A stretch of 43,273 bases of DNA from an uncultured Bacteroidota bacterium (GTDB lineage: Bacteria > Bacteroidota > Bacteroidia > Flavobacteriales > Flavobacteriaceae). Position 1 is the first letter of the stretch. The number at the start of each line of letters is the position of its first letter. A program made the translations under genes and the position numbers. Below the pieces are notes generated by a model. The model had not been told where the DNA came from. It saw nothing but the letters and a program-made list of their open reading frames with translations, and did no database searches. Shown here one piece after another: positions 28,199 through 36,896 of the stretch. The stretch spans positions 1 to 43,273 of the forward strand of contig CAJWHM010000016.1 of NCBI GenBank assembly GCA_913041125.1, in the 5' to 3' direction.

Positions 28199-29347
28199 TT
28201 ATGTTCTTAGACCATTTCCTAAAGGGCTCTCTGGAATGGATTTTGGAACTCTACCAAAAGCTTCAGCAAGTGAAACAGTATTAATTTTAGGTAGTACTAA
28301 TTTTGCAAAAATTTTACATTCTTGAAGATGAGGATATCCCGAAAAAATAAATGAACGAATTCCCATTTTTTGATATTTATTAATTTTAGTGATTACTTGA
28401 TCAGGGTTTCCTACAATAGCAGCACCACATCCCGATCTTGCCAAACCTATACCAGTCCACAAATTTGGTTCCACAAAAAATTTTTCATCTGATTTTTCTC
28501 TTAATTCTGTTTGTCTAGCTACTCCCAAAGATTTTGCATCTTGAGATCTATTTCTAATATTCTCACCTAATGATAAATCTAATTTTGAAATAAGATTATC
28601 AGCATAAGATCGAGCCTCTTCTTCTGTCTCTCTAACTATCACATGAACTCTTAATCCAAACTGTACTGTCCTATTATATTTTTTTGCTCTTTCAGAAATA
28701 TTTTTCATTAACTCTACTAGTTTATTTTCAGTATCTGGCCACATCAAATAAACATCACAATGCTCTGCACAAAGTTCCATTCCAGCTTCAGAGTAACCCC
28801 CAAAATAAAGTAATGGCCCTCCATTTTGTTGATAAACTTTAACAGGTTGAGTAGGAAGATTAAATTGATAATACTTTCCATTAAAATCAAGTCTATTTTT
28901 TGTCCAGCATTGCTTAAGTATCTCAATTACCTCTTTTGAACGCAAGTATCTTTCTGTTGAATCTAGTTCCATTCCTGGTAAATTTGAAGAAATTATATTT
29001 AAGGTTAACCTTCCCTCAAGCATATGATCTAATGTTGCAATAGTCCTTGCTAGCATCGGAGGATGAATTTCACCACAACGTATGGCAGCTAAGAAATTTA
29101 TTTCCTTTGTTAAAGTAGCCATACCAGCAATAAAAGTTAAAGTGTCCTGTCCTACTTGATATGAAGAAGGGCAAAGGATATTTTTATATCCAAGTTTGTC
29201 AGCTGCCTCAACAATATTTTTTGTGTTATACCAATTACTTTTATAAATAGGATTTCTGTTTCCTAAAAAGTCGTCATCTCCGTTACAAAGTGGTGCAAAC
29301 CAGGAAATTTCTACTCCATCAAATGAAGTGGATTCTAGTTTCTTCAT
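28199..29347 (-). CDS. SsuD-like FMNH2-dependent monooxygenase (LLM class)
   Basis: A 382-residue bacterial-luciferase-like flavin monooxygenase. It resembles alkanesulfonate monooxygenase SsuD through much of its length: EISWFAPLCNGDD at the start, TLDHMLEGRLTLNIISS, FNGKYYQF, LLYFGGYSEAGMELCAEH, FGLRVHVIVRETEEEA, EPNLWTGIGLARSGCGAA and IRSFIFSGYPHLQE. SsuD enzymes use FMNH2 from a partner reductase to desulfonate alkanesulfonates. No SsuE-type reductase or ABC transporter gene is present here; a sodium symporter gene follows after 3 nt instead. The substrate could therefore be a sulfonate, sulfone or another compound. The ATG at 29347 is well placed. Confidence 0.9.
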   Translation of the reverse strand: MKKLESTSFDGVEISWFAPLCNGDDDFLGNRNPIYKSNWYNTKNIVEAADKLGYKNILCPSSYQVGQDTLTFIAGMATLTKEINFLAAIRCGEIHPPMLARTIATLDHMLEGRLTLNIISSNLPGMELDSTERYLRSKEVIEILKQCWTKNRLDFNGKYYQFNLPTQPVKVYQQNGGPLLYFGGYSEAGMELCAEHCDVYLMWPDTENKLVELMKNISERAKKYNRTVQFGLRVHVIVRETEEEARSYADNLISKLDLSLGENIRNRSQDAKSLGVARQTELREKSDEKFFVEPNLWTGIGLARSGCGAAIVGNPDQVITKINKYQKMGIRSFIFSGYPHLQECKIFAKLVLPKINTVSLAEAFGRVPKSIPESPLGNGLRT

Positions 29348-29463
29348 CTATGTAAAAATAATAAAAAGGTGACTTAATAAGGAACCTAAAAAAAACTTAT
29401 ATGTTATTAAAAAAAGAAAGTTTTATTTAGTAGTAATTTTTTTCTAATTCTGTTGACTATAAT

Positions 29464-30579
29464 TTAATTATTTGGGATTCTTTTATTCATAAGTTTGAAC
29501 CACAGAGGGGGGAATAAAGCTAAGAGCATTGAAGTTGTATATCCGAAAGGGAGCTGAGGACTTTTTTCTATGCTTTCTAAAATTTGGTATTTTTTCGAAG
29601 CTCTGTGGTGATGATCACTATGCCGAGTTAGTTCGTATAGTACTAATCGACCAATAGCATGATTAGAATTCCAAGAATGCATAGGAGTTACTCTTTCATA
29701 TCTTTTCCCTTTTAGAGATCTTGTTAGACCATAGTGTTCAATGTAGTTAATAGTCTCTAAAAGTAAAATACCCGTTAGGGATATCAATAGTGAAAAAATA
29801 ATTGCACTTTTTCCAAAAAGCAAACCTATAAAAGCCAAATATCCGAATTGGAATATTTGGTAATAGAAAAAATCATTATAAAAACTAAAGAAATAATTTT
29901 TATTTTTTCTTAATAGATTTTTTTGAATACTAATAGCATTTAGTATTTGACCAAATATAGATGTAAACCAAAAAGAAAAAACAGACTGATTGATTTTTGA
30001 AGTTGCAGGATCTTTAGGTGTTCCAACGTGCTGGTGATGACCAAAATTATGTTCTAAGTAAAAGTGCATATAAAAAGCAGGCATTAGCAAAAGTTTTCCT
30101 AATATACGTTCCCAAAATTTTTGTCTGTGACCTAGTTCATGGGCTACATTAATTCCATTAGTCCCAAGAACTATTCCTACAGAAAGGATTAAACCTATTT
30201 TTTCAAAAAGCAACAACTCTTTTGATACCAGATGATAAATACCATAAAAAAGAATTGAAAAGACAATAATTACATTAAAATAGAGCATAAAATCAAAAAG
30301 GCCATTAGCTAAACGGTTTTCTATTTGATTTTCATCTAATTTATTATTATTAGGCTTAATTAGAGCTTCCCAAATAGGAATCAAACCGAAAGCATATATA
30401 ACCGTAGTAAAACTCCAGATACCACCTAACTGAATACTAATTATAGCTGATATTGGAATGGTGTATGCTAGTAAATATTTAATGTCACTCACAATAAAAT
30501 TTAATTCTCTCTTACAAAAAAACAAAAAAAATATTAACCAGTATTTACCAAATAAATTTAAAAGAAATTTATTTATCAC
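29464..30579 (-). CDS. alkB: AlkB-type alkane 1-monooxygenase
   Basis: A 371-residue integral-membrane di-iron hydroxylase. All diagnostic motifs of alkane hydroxylase are present and in order: HELGHR (147-152), EHNFGHHQH (176-184), NYIEHYGL (278-285) and LTRHSDHHHRA (317-327). These distinguish AlkB from ordinary fatty-acid desaturases. The enzyme oxidises terminal carbons of medium-chain alkanes or related chains, fed by rubredoxin; no rubredoxin gene lies in this window. The first 29 residues are Lys/Phe-rich and unlike the family. A GTG at 30492 (giving VSDIKYLLAYTIP) lies close to where related proteins begin and is a good alternative start. It is divergent from the GH3 gene (60 nt apart). 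Confidence 0.92.
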   Translation of the reverse strand: MINKFLLNLFGKYWLIFFLFFCKRELNFIVSDIKYLLAYTIPISAIISIQLGGIWSFTTVIYAFGLIPIWEALIKPNNNKLDENQIENRLANGLFDFMLYFNVIIVFSILFYGIYHLVSKELLLFEKIGLILSVGIVLGTNGINVAHELGHRQKFWERILGKLLLMPAFYMHFYLEHNFGHHQHVGTPKDPATSKINQSVFSFWFTSIFGQILNAISIQKNLLRKNKNYFFSFYNDFFYYQIFQFGYLAFIGLLFGKSAIIFSLLISLTGILLLETINYIEHYGLTRSLKGKRYERVTPMHSWNSNHAIGRLVLYELTRHSDHHHRASKKYQILESIEKSPQLPFGYTTSMLLALFPPLWFKLMNKRIPNN

Positions 30580-30639
30580 TTATTAATACAATACCTTGCG
30601 TTAAATTCAAACCAATTAAACTTAAACTTAATTTAAAGT

Positions 30640-33099
30640 ATGTTTTTTAAATACCTAAAAGAAAACTTTGTAAGTAAAAAAAAAATAGCTACTACTTTTA
30701 TTATTTTATCTACACCCTTATTTTTTGGATGTGAAATACCTAAAGAATCGAATAAAAATTTCTTTTGGAAAAAAACTGAATCTTTTTCTTTAAATCCAGA
30801 AATAGAAAAACAAATAGATGAAATTATTCCCAAGCTTACCCTTGAACAAAAAGTCGGCCAAGTTATTCAAGGTGATAGTGACTCAGTCACACCTGAAGAC
30901 GTTAAAAAGTATAGACTAGGCTCAGTATTGAGTGGAGGTAATTCTGCGCCAGGTCCACTGCCATATGCTGAAACCAAAGACTGGCTTAGTAAAGCTGATG
31001 AATATTTTAAAGCATCAATTGATAATGAGGGAGTAGAAATAGCAATTCCAATTATTTGGGGGATTGATGCTGTTCATGGTCATGCAAATTTAAAAGGGGC
31101 TATTATTTTTCCACACAATATTGGTTTGGGAGCTACAAATAATCCAGAATTAATTGAAAAAATTGCTGGAGTTACTGCACATGAATTAACTGTCTCTGGT
31201 CATGATTGGACTTTTGCACCAACACTAGCTGTTCCACAGGATGTAAGGTGGGGACGAAGTTATGAAGGTTTCTCTGAAGATCCATCAATTGTTAACTCAT
31301 ATGCTGATAGAATTGTTATTGGTCTTCAAGGAAAAATAGAAACTGATCAATTTATGGGTAAGGGGAAAGTAATTTCTAGTGCGAAACATTTTTTAGCTGA
31401 TGGAGCAACTGAAAATGGTGTTGATCAGGGAGATGCACTTATTAGTGAAAAAGAATTAGCAACTGTTCACGCAGCTGGTTACTATAGTGCAATACCAGCT
31501 GGTGTTCAAACAGTTATGGCTTCATTTTCAAGCTGGCGTGGAAGAAAACTTCATGGCGACAAGGAATTATTAACTGACATACTTAAAGGAAAAATGGGAT
31601 TTAACGGGTTTGTTGTCGGAGACTGGAATGGACATGGTCAAGTTCCAGGATGTTCAAATACGAATTGTGCTGCATCCCTAAATGCTGGATTAGATATGTT
31701 TATGGCACCAGACAGTTGGAAAGGTTTATATGAAAATACATTAATGCAAGTTAAGGACGGAACTATTCCAATGGAAAGATTAGATGACGCTGTTAGAAGA
31801 ATATTAAGAGTAAAAATATCTTCAGGTATTTTTGAAAAGGGTATTCCTAGTTCTCGTCCAAATGCTGGAGACGAATCACTTTTGAGTTTACCAAGTAATA
31901 AAGCCATTGGTAGGCAAGCAGTTAGAGAATCACTTGTTTTATTAAAAAACAATAATAATACACTTCCCCTTGACCCTAAAAAGAAAATTTTGGTAGTAGG
32001 TGATGGCGCTGATAATATCTCTAAAATTTGTGGTGGTTGGACACTTTCCTGGCAAGGGAATAATCATAATAATGATGAATTTCCAAATGCAATTTCAATA
32101 CTAACTGGCATAAGAGATGAAATAAATAAAGCAGGAGGAGAAATGATTTTTTCTGAAAATGGAAATACTCCAATAAATGCAGATGCTGTGATTGCAATCT
32201 ATGGTGAAGACCCTTATGCTGAGTTTCAAGGGGATAGAGAAAATTTAGATTTCGTTCCAAATGGTTTTGATACTGAAAAACTAAAATCTTTTAAAAACAA
32301 GGGCATTCCTGTTGTTTCAGTCTTTTTATCTGGAAGGCCGTTGTGGACTAATCCAGAGATTAATAATTCGGACGCATTTATTGCAGCTTGGTTACCAGGT
32401 AGTGAAGGGAATGGTGTTTCTGATCTTTTGTTTAGAAGTGATCCCTTATATGATTTTAAGGGACGTTTATCTTATAGTTGGCCAATGACGCCAGAACCGT
32501 CAAATGGGAAAAACTTATTTGAATTGGGTTATGGTCTAAGTTATGAAGAACAGAAAAATATTGAATTATTACCTATTGCATCAGGATTAGAAAACAAAGC
32601 TATTATTTCAAGTGGAGAGTTTTTTAGCAAAGGTAAATCAATTGACCCTTGGAGTATGTGGCTGGTATCTGGTGAGTTGGAGAAACAAATTGCAAGCTAT
32701 CCAACTTCAATAGGAGGATTAATAATTAAAAAAACAGATCACTTAGCTCAAGAAGATGCACTAAGGATAAACTGGACAAATTTAGACTCTAATCATTTTA
32801 AGATTACTTCTAAAAATCCTAGCAATATGGTACGTCAATCTAATGGGGCTATGAAATTAACGTTTTACGCAAAATCTTTTTTGAATGAAAATGCAATTGC
32901 TAAAATTAGTTTATGTGATAGTTACTCCAATTGTCAAAAAAGTATCGAATTAAACATAAAAGGAGATTGGAAGAAATATAAAATAAGCTTAAAAACTTTT
33001 GAAGAATTGGGAGCGGACATGAGTAAAATTAAAACTGCATTTTCAATTTCATCTTCAAGTAAAAATGATATAGGTATTAGTAATATACGTTTAGAGTAA
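30640..33099 (+). CDS. GH3-family exo-beta-glucosidase lipoprotein (ExoP-like)
   Basis: An 819-residue glycoside hydrolase family 3 enzyme that removes glucose from beta-glucans. It is a lipoprotein (FIILSTPLFFGC, Cys31). Seen in order: the N-terminal TIM-barrel with VGQVIQGDSDSV, GIDAVHGHANLKGA, RWGRSYEGFSEDP and KHFLADG; the nucleophile segment GFVVGDWNGHG (Asp328); the alpha/beta sandwich (RESLVLLKNNNNTLPL, ICGGWTLSWQG); and a C-terminal beta-sandwich (about 650-819) like that of marine ExoP-type exo-1,3/1,4-beta-glucanases. Length and domain order fit ExoP. Laminarin or mixed beta-glucan is the likely substrate. No SusC/SusD pair or other carbohydrate enzyme is adjacent. Confidence 0.93.
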   Translation: MFFKYLKENFVSKKKIATTFIILSTPLFFGCEIPKESNKNFFWKKTESFSLNPEIEKQIDEIIPKLTLEQKVGQVIQGDSDSVTPEDVKKYRLGSVLSGGNSAPGPLPYAETKDWLSKADEYFKASIDNEGVEIAIPIIWGIDAVHGHANLKGAIIFPHNIGLGATNNPELIEKIAGVTAHELTVSGHDWTFAPTLAVPQDVRWGRSYEGFSEDPSIVNSYADRIVIGLQGKIETDQFMGKGKVISSAKHFLADGATENGVDQGDALISEKELATVHAAGYYSAIPAGVQTVMASFSSWRGRKLHGDKELLTDILKGKMGFNGFVVGDWNGHGQVPGCSNTNCAASLNAGLDMFMAPDSWKGLYENTLMQVKDGTIPMERLDDAVRRILRVKISSGIFEKGIPSSRPNAGDESLLSLPSNKAIGRQAVRESLVLLKNNNNTLPLDPKKKILVVGDGADNISKICGGWTLSWQGNNHNNDEFPNAISILTGIRDEINKAGGEMIFSENGNTPINADAVIAIYGEDPYAEFQGDRENLDFVPNGFDTEKLKSFKNKGIPVVSVFLSGRPLWTNPEINNSDAFIAAWLPGSEGNGVSDLLFRSDPLYDFKGRLSYSWPMTPEPSNGKNLFELGYGLSYEEQKNIELLPIASGLENKAIISSGEFFSKGKSIDPWSMWLVSGELEKQIASYPTSIGGLIIKKTDHLAQEDALRINWTNLDSNHFKITSKNPSNMVRQSNGAMKLTFYAKSFLNENAIAKISLCDSYSNCQKSIELNIKGDWKKYKISLKTFEELGADMSKIKTAFSISSSSKNDIGISNIRLE

Positions 33100-33124
33100 A
33101 CATAAATATAATTCAGAATAATTA

Positions 33125-33352
33125 TTAGTTATTTTTTTTCATTAATGAAAAAATCTTAAAAATTTGAATTGATACAATTACTACATTAAGAAAAATAATT
33201 GAATATGATAAATCAATTATACCATAGCATAGCCATAAAATAGCTCCAATTAAATTTACAAATCTTAACCAAAGCATATTATTTATTAAAAAAGACACTA
33301 TTACAAAAGTAGTAGCCAACCAACCTATTAAATCAATAGTTTCTAATTCCAT
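33125..33352 (-). CDS. Small three-helix membrane protein (YgjV / SemiSWEET-like)
   Basis: A 75-residue protein with three helices (about 8-24, 28-45 and 48-68). The pattern GWLATTFVIVSFLINNMLWLR, then NLIGAILWLCYGIIDLSYSI and N near the third helix, resembles the short YgjV-type and SemiSWEET-like membrane proteins, which carry a W..YG signature. Family assignment is by eye. It meets the GH3 gene tail to tail, with 25 nt between, and has 56 nt upstream to the next minus-strand gene. Confidence 0.65.
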   Translation of the reverse strand: MELETIDLIGWLATTFVIVSFLINNMLWLRFVNLIGAILWLCYGIIDLSYSIIFLNVVIVSIQIFKIFSLMKKNN

Positions 33353-33408
33353 AAAATAGTTTTCACAAAGAAAGCTATTTTAGTGAAATGAAACTGTTAT
33401 TTTGTTCT

Positions 33409-33636
33409 TTACTGAATTTTATCGGGTTTAGATTTACTTTTAAAATCTTGATTGGACAAATTTTTATGAATCTTACTTAAATTATTTCCCTGAATATCAT
33501 ATATGTCTCCAGTCCAAGAATCTATAATAAATGATTCATTAACAGGAGAAGGTATATACCTATTTGATAATGAATAAATTAATGATGAAATTATTATGGA
33601 AGCTGATAAAATGAAAACAGAATATTTCTTATTCAT
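33409..33636 (-). CDS. Short membrane-anchored hypothetical protein
   Basis: A 75-residue protein with one N-terminal membrane helix (SVFILSASIIISSLIYSL) and a soluble, charged C-terminal part (SWTGDIYDIQGNN, then KSKSKPDK), probably in the periplasm. I recognise no family. Its ATG overlaps the stop of the gene at 33633 by 4 nt, so the two are translationally coupled. Confidence 0.6.
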   Translation of the reverse strand: MNKKYSVFILSASIIISSLIYSLSNRYIPSPVNESFIIDSWTGDIYDIQGNNLSKIHKNLSNQDFKSKSKPDKIQ

Positions 33637-33926
33637 GAAGTTTGTTTTTTTGCATTCTCAATTTTTATTTCTTTATAAATAACTGTAAGCATAACTGTAG
33701 AAACCATTGCATGCAAAAATCCAAATGAAAAAGCATCAAGACTTGAAATTTGACCAGAAAGTGATGAAAGTGTGTACATAATTATTGCGAAAAGATTAAA
33801 TCCAGCAACTACATAGCCATATATTAATCTAACTGTTGGTTTATGCCATACTAGGCGTAAAATAAGAAATGTAAATAACCAAAATAAAAATTCGTATAAA
33901 TATTGTATATCGTGTAGTCCCAACAT
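33633..33926 (-). CDS. Four-helix hypothetical membrane protein
   Basis: A 97-residue membrane protein with about three or four helices (residues 8-25, 33-52, 60-85). It is the upstream partner of the short membrane-anchored protein at 33409, with a 4-nt overlap. No recognisable family and no catalytic motif. It contains several aromatic residues at helix ends (FLFWLFTFLILRLVW). Confidence 0.6.
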   Translation of the reverse strand: MLGLHDIQYLYEFLFWLFTFLILRLVWHKPTVRLIYGYVVAGFNLFAIIMYTLSSLSGQISSLDAFSFGFLHAMVSTVMLTVIYKEIKIENAKKQTS

Positions 33927-34060
33927 AATCTTTCTTCATTAACAATCTCTAACAAAATTAAAAAAAACATAATAATTAATATATAAAAAATAGTGTCTAT
34001 TTATGATAATCTAATAATTATGCAATTAATTTTTATTTTATTAGTGATTTGTTTATTTAC

Positions 34061-34189
34061 GTGACAAATAAAATTAAAAAAGATAATTTCATTCAAAGAA
34101 TCTGTATAACTATAGGTCTCACGATAGCGCTTACTGTTTCATTTTATTTTTATTATCTATTATTTGAAAATATTTTAATTTTTAGATAA
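34061..34189 (+). CDS. Possible 42-residue single-helix membrane protein
   Basis: A short frame starting with GTG encodes a basic N-terminus (TNKIKKDNFIQR), one hydrophobic helix of about 20 residues (ICITIGLTIALTVSFYFYYL) and a short tail. The composition is what a small membrane protein looks like, but no promoter or neighbour supports it, and AT-rich spacer easily produces hydrophobic frames. It lies between two minus-strand genes, alone on the plus strand. Confidence 0.25.
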   Translation: MTNKIKKDNFIQRICITIGLTIALTVSFYFYYLLFENILIFR

Positions 34190-34209
34190 TACTAAACTTA
34201 AATTAAATA

Positions 34210-34911
34210 TTATGTTCGATTATTGTAAAGCATACAGTAACCCTTAGAGCTTATTTTTATCCTCTTGGATGGTAGTTCATCGTTTAATTCTTTTAATAAA
34301 ATTTGAGAAAGTTTTTTTTGTCCTACATTTTTCTTACTTATCAGTTTTTTAATGTTAGGTTCAGTTAACATTAAGTGAGACAATTGAATTGAATCACATT
34401 CAAATTCAAACGACGAACTTTTTGATTCAATAAGTTTGAGATTTAAATTATAATCATTTAGATTTTTTTGATAATTGTATCCTTTTTCAGAAGGATTGAT
34501 CTTTAAAATTTTCAGTATTGGATTATAATTGATTTTGAAATCACAACAAATTATTTTTCCGTTTATAGTTAAGTTTTTAATAAATCCTATAACATCAGAT
34601 TCGGTGACATAATTAAGAGATCCAAAAAAACATAATAAATCATATTCTATAATTGGTTTAGTTGAAGTGTATGTTATTTTTTCGTGCTTTATGACGTGTT
34701 TTAGCATATATTTACTAATATCATAGCCAGTAACTCTTTTACAAAAATGGGATAAACCAATGCTTGAATGTCCTACACCACAACCAACATCTAAAGCTAA
34801 ATTAAATGCTTGATTTTTTAAACATTGGCTTAGTATTGGTTGATGTAATGGGGGCCTGAAATTTTTATAATTCAATGCACCAAAAATACCGTATTCCTCA
34901 ATCTTATGCAT
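34210..34911 (-). CDS. Class I SAM-dependent methyltransferase
   Basis: A 233-residue soluble protein with the Rossmann-type SAM-binding motif I LALDVGCGVGHSS (about residues 37-49), followed by the acidic end of strand 2 in VTGYDISKYMLKH. A motif II-like region, IEYDLLCFFGSLNYVTESD, then fits the methyltransferase fold. The methyl acceptor cannot be read from the sequence. Transcription from the upstream gene at 34975 is probably stopped by the hairpin at 34941-34963, so this gene likely has its own promoter within a short spacer. Confidence 0.85.
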   Translation of the reverse strand: MHKIEEYGIFGALNYKNFRPPLHQPILSQCLKNQAFNLALDVGCGVGHSSIGLSHFCKRVTGYDISKYMLKHVIKHEKITYTSTKPIIEYDLLCFFGSLNYVTESDVIGFIKNLTINGKIICCDFKINYNPILKILKINPSEKGYNYQKNLNDYNLNLKLIESKSSSFEFECDSIQLSHLMLTEPNIKKLISKKNVGQKKLSQILLKELNDELPSKRIKISSKGYCMLYNNRT

Positions 34912-34940
34912 TGTAATTAAAACTTAAATAATGTAAAAAA

Positions 34941-34963
34941 AATCCCTCTTTTAAAGAGGGATT
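34941..34963 (-). terminator. Intrinsic terminator of the 34975 gene
   Basis: AATCCCTC and GAGGGATT pair perfectly, and the intervening TTTTAAA is partly self-complementary. On the minus strand the stem is followed by a run of eight T (34942 down to 34935). It lies 12 nt after the stop of the gene at 34975-35667. Confidence 0.85.
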
Positions 34964-34974
34964 TACTTAGTATT

Positions 34975-35667
34975 TTAAAAGTCTGCTAATCGGACCAACA
35001 TTGTAGTGTTTATTACCTTTCTAATGCCAGATACTTTTTTAGAAAATTCAGCAAAACTTGGATCTGACAACATTTTCTTAGTACTTGAAAGAGACGATTT
35101 TATATCAGCTGCGCCAATCCATGCAAAATGACTATAATCTTTGTTCTTACCAAGAATTGGTGCTGCTAAACCAAAAGAATTTTTATCAAAGCCAAGTTTT
35201 TTAGCCATTTTTTGAGAAAAACTTTTAAATTCCTTCAGATAAGCTCCTGCATTAGATACATCCATTTGATATATCATAAAGACATTGTCTTCTGCCCAGT
35301 CCTCACCATTGTACCAAACGGGTGTATTTAAAGTTTGAGAAATGTCTTCAGAAAATTCAGCCAATTTTCCCTCCCATAGTAATTGAGCATCACGCGATTG
35401 ACCATAAGACATAAAAGCTTGCTCGAACGCCGCTTCATTTGGAAAACAAAATTGAATTGAATGGGTTGATTCTGTAGTTCCGTTAGGTAGATAAGCAAAC
35501 AGTGATTTTGTAGCTTGAATATTCTTACCCCATTCTGTGTTCATTATTTCTGTTAGAGCTGATACAACCATTTCAGGTTCATCAACTTTAATATCAAAGA
35601 ACAAACAATATTGTGCGTTGATAGATAATGAACTAAATAAAAATAATGATAATAATAATTTCTTCAT
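34975..35667 (-). CDS. Exported protein with two ABM-like (dimeric alpha/beta barrel) halves
   Basis: A 230-residue protein with a clear signal peptide (MKKLLLSLFLFSSLSINAQ). Two halves of about 100 residues each look ferredoxin-like, as in ABM/dimeric alpha-beta-barrel proteins: a strand (YCLFFDIKVDEPEM), a helix (VVSALTEIMNTEW), then TTESTHSIQFCFPNEAAFEQAF; and a second set VFMIYQMDVSNAGAYLKEFKSF, HFAWIGAADIKSSLSS. No catalytic motif is visible. It has a strong terminator, and its leader ATTGTAATACTAATCGTAAAT resembles the leader family seen at 39.8-43.3 kb. Codon use looks less extreme in A/T than its neighbours. Function unknown. Confidence 0.7.
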   Translation of the reverse strand: MKKLLLSLFLFSSLSINAQYCLFFDIKVDEPEMVVSALTEIMNTEWGKNIQATKSLFAYLPNGTTESTHSIQFCFPNEAAFEQAFMSYGQSRDAQLLWEGKLAEFSEDISQTLNTPVWYNGEDWAEDNVFMIYQMDVSNAGAYLKEFKSFSQKMAKKLGFDKNSFGLAAPILGKNKDYSHFAWIGAADIKSSLSSTKKMLSDPSFAEFSKKVSGIRKVINTTMLVRLADF

Positions 35668-35747
35668 ATTAATATAATTTACGATTAGTATTACAATATA
35701 ATAATTTTCAAATGATCGAAAATTTTAATTTAAAGAAGATTTAAAAA

Positions 35748-36305
35748 TTACTTTTTTGAATAGATTTTATAACTAAAAACAATCAATGTAATTATAAGAA
35801 AAGTTATCGCTAAATAATGAAACATTTCAGGTTCAGCTCCTTTAAACTGACCCTTTATCCTAGATATATATGTCATTACCATTATAAATCCTACATAATA
35901 AAAATAGATGAAATGAAGTATTTTATTATTTATTTTATTTATATAAAAGGGATAAATAATAATCATCAAATATGCTATAAAACCTCCGGCTAGTCTATAA
36001 GGAATTATAGGAATTGAATTTAAATAAATAGAAGTTGCTAAAAAATAAAAATGAATCAAATGAATTAATGAAAAAATACCAAGTACTTTTCTTGTAAACA
36101 TAATAGATTGATTTTTTGTATAATATTTTAAAAAACTCAATACGCTTAATAAATACAATGAAAATGAAAAACGACCTGAAAATCTTGCAGCATATCTAAA
36201 TATTTCATTAACATCAGTTAGTAATGACATTAATACCAGAATCAAAATTAATTGAGAAATGATTCCTAAAAAATAACCATACTTAAGGATTAATTTTTTC
36301 ATCAT
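35748..36305 (-). CDS. Six-helix membrane protein, possibly ferric-reductase-like
   Basis: A 185-residue integral membrane protein with about six helices (10-30, 44-60, 72-95, 100-120, 130-150 and 163-182). The arrangement and the helix SLIHLIHFYFLATSIYL with two His, plus further His residues (KILHFIYFYYVG and FHYLAITF), resemble the haem-binding core of ferric-reductase-like transmembrane domains. No FAD or NAD part is present, as in YedZ-like proteins. Assignment is tentative. It starts at the ATG at 36305; a second Met follows directly. Confidence 0.55.
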   Translation of the reverse strand: MMKKLILKYGYFLGIISQLILILVLMSLLTDVNEIFRYAARFSGRFSFSLYLLSVLSFLKYYTKNQSIMFTRKVLGIFSLIHLIHFYFLATSIYLNSIPIIPYRLAGGFIAYLMIIIYPFYINKINNKILHFIYFYYVGFIMVMTYISRIKGQFKGAEPEMFHYLAITFLIITLIVFSYKIYSKK

Positions 36306-36784
36306 CCTATTAAATACGCAACTTAAAATAAAATAAGTTACTCAAATAAAAGATAAAATTTGATTTGAAGATTTACCCTATGATTTTATTCCAAAGAAAT
36401 AGAGCAAGAAGTGAGTAACCTTTAAATGAAAACCTAAATAACTGTGAAGTCTCTTTAAATTTGTTTGCGTGTCTCATGCAATAATAACGTTGCTGCAAAA
36501 ACATTATTGTATTAGAGGGGATTAAAAGAAATTTTTACGAATAAAAAAGTGGGAAATTAGAAATGAAGATACATCCATCAGTCATCATCCTACATCATTG
36601 CTTCATTCCCACTCAGATAAAAAACTAAACAAATAATCAATTATGAAACAAAGTCTGTACAAATATCTTAATTGCTAAATTATTTATCAATAAAGCTAAA
36701 TACTTAATTCTTATTTAGTTATATAATATTCTTATTGTATTTAAGATAATACAACTTTAATTTATAAAATATAATCTCCTTCTT
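36306..36784. other. Spacer with structured element and no convincing gene
   Basis: About 480 nt between the six-helix protein and the tiny lipoprotein gene. I find no coding frame longer than about 20 codons that looks like protein. It holds the hairpin at 36549-36612 and a smaller stem, CAATAAT/ATTATTG (about 36479-36513). The region may be the 3' untranslated part of the lipoprotein operon, or an RNA gene. Confidence 0.5.
36549..36612 (-). terminator. Long hairpin followed by T-run (minus strand)
   Basis: GTGGGA at 36549 pairs with TCCCAC ending at 36612, and the following AATGAAG pairs with CTTCATT after a 7-nt bulge. On the minus strand the hairpin ends in six T (36548-36543). It could terminate the tiny lipoprotein operon about 170 nt upstream, or be the end of a small RNA. 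Confidence 0.5.
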
Positions 36785-36895
36785 TTAGTATCCTTCATTA
36801 GGAATTGGATCATATGTAATGGAATCATTTTCCTTTTCACATGAGAAAGTTGTAAAAATAATTAATGCCAATAAGTAAACTATATTTTTTTTCAT
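36785..36895 (-). CDS. Tiny lipoprotein (36 residues), second of a tandem pair
   Basis: ATG at 36895 to TAA at 36785 gives a 36-residue protein with a complete lipoprotein signal (MKKNIVYLLALIIFTTFSC) and a mature part of only about 18 residues that begins CEKENDSITYDP. The lipobox, basic start and Asp/Glu-rich tail are typical of Bacteroidota lipoproteins. The gene begins one base after the end of the gene at 36897, so the two are co-transcribed. It is too short for usual gene callers. Function unknown. Confidence 0.7.
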   Translation of the reverse strand: MKKNIVYLLALIIFTTFSCEKENDSITYDPIPNEGY

Positions 36896-36896
36896 T

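Noticed and set aside
36561-36626. 21-codon plus-strand frame inside the hairpin at 36549-36612
   Set aside because: Most of it is the hairpin itself, and its sequence is explained by base pairing.
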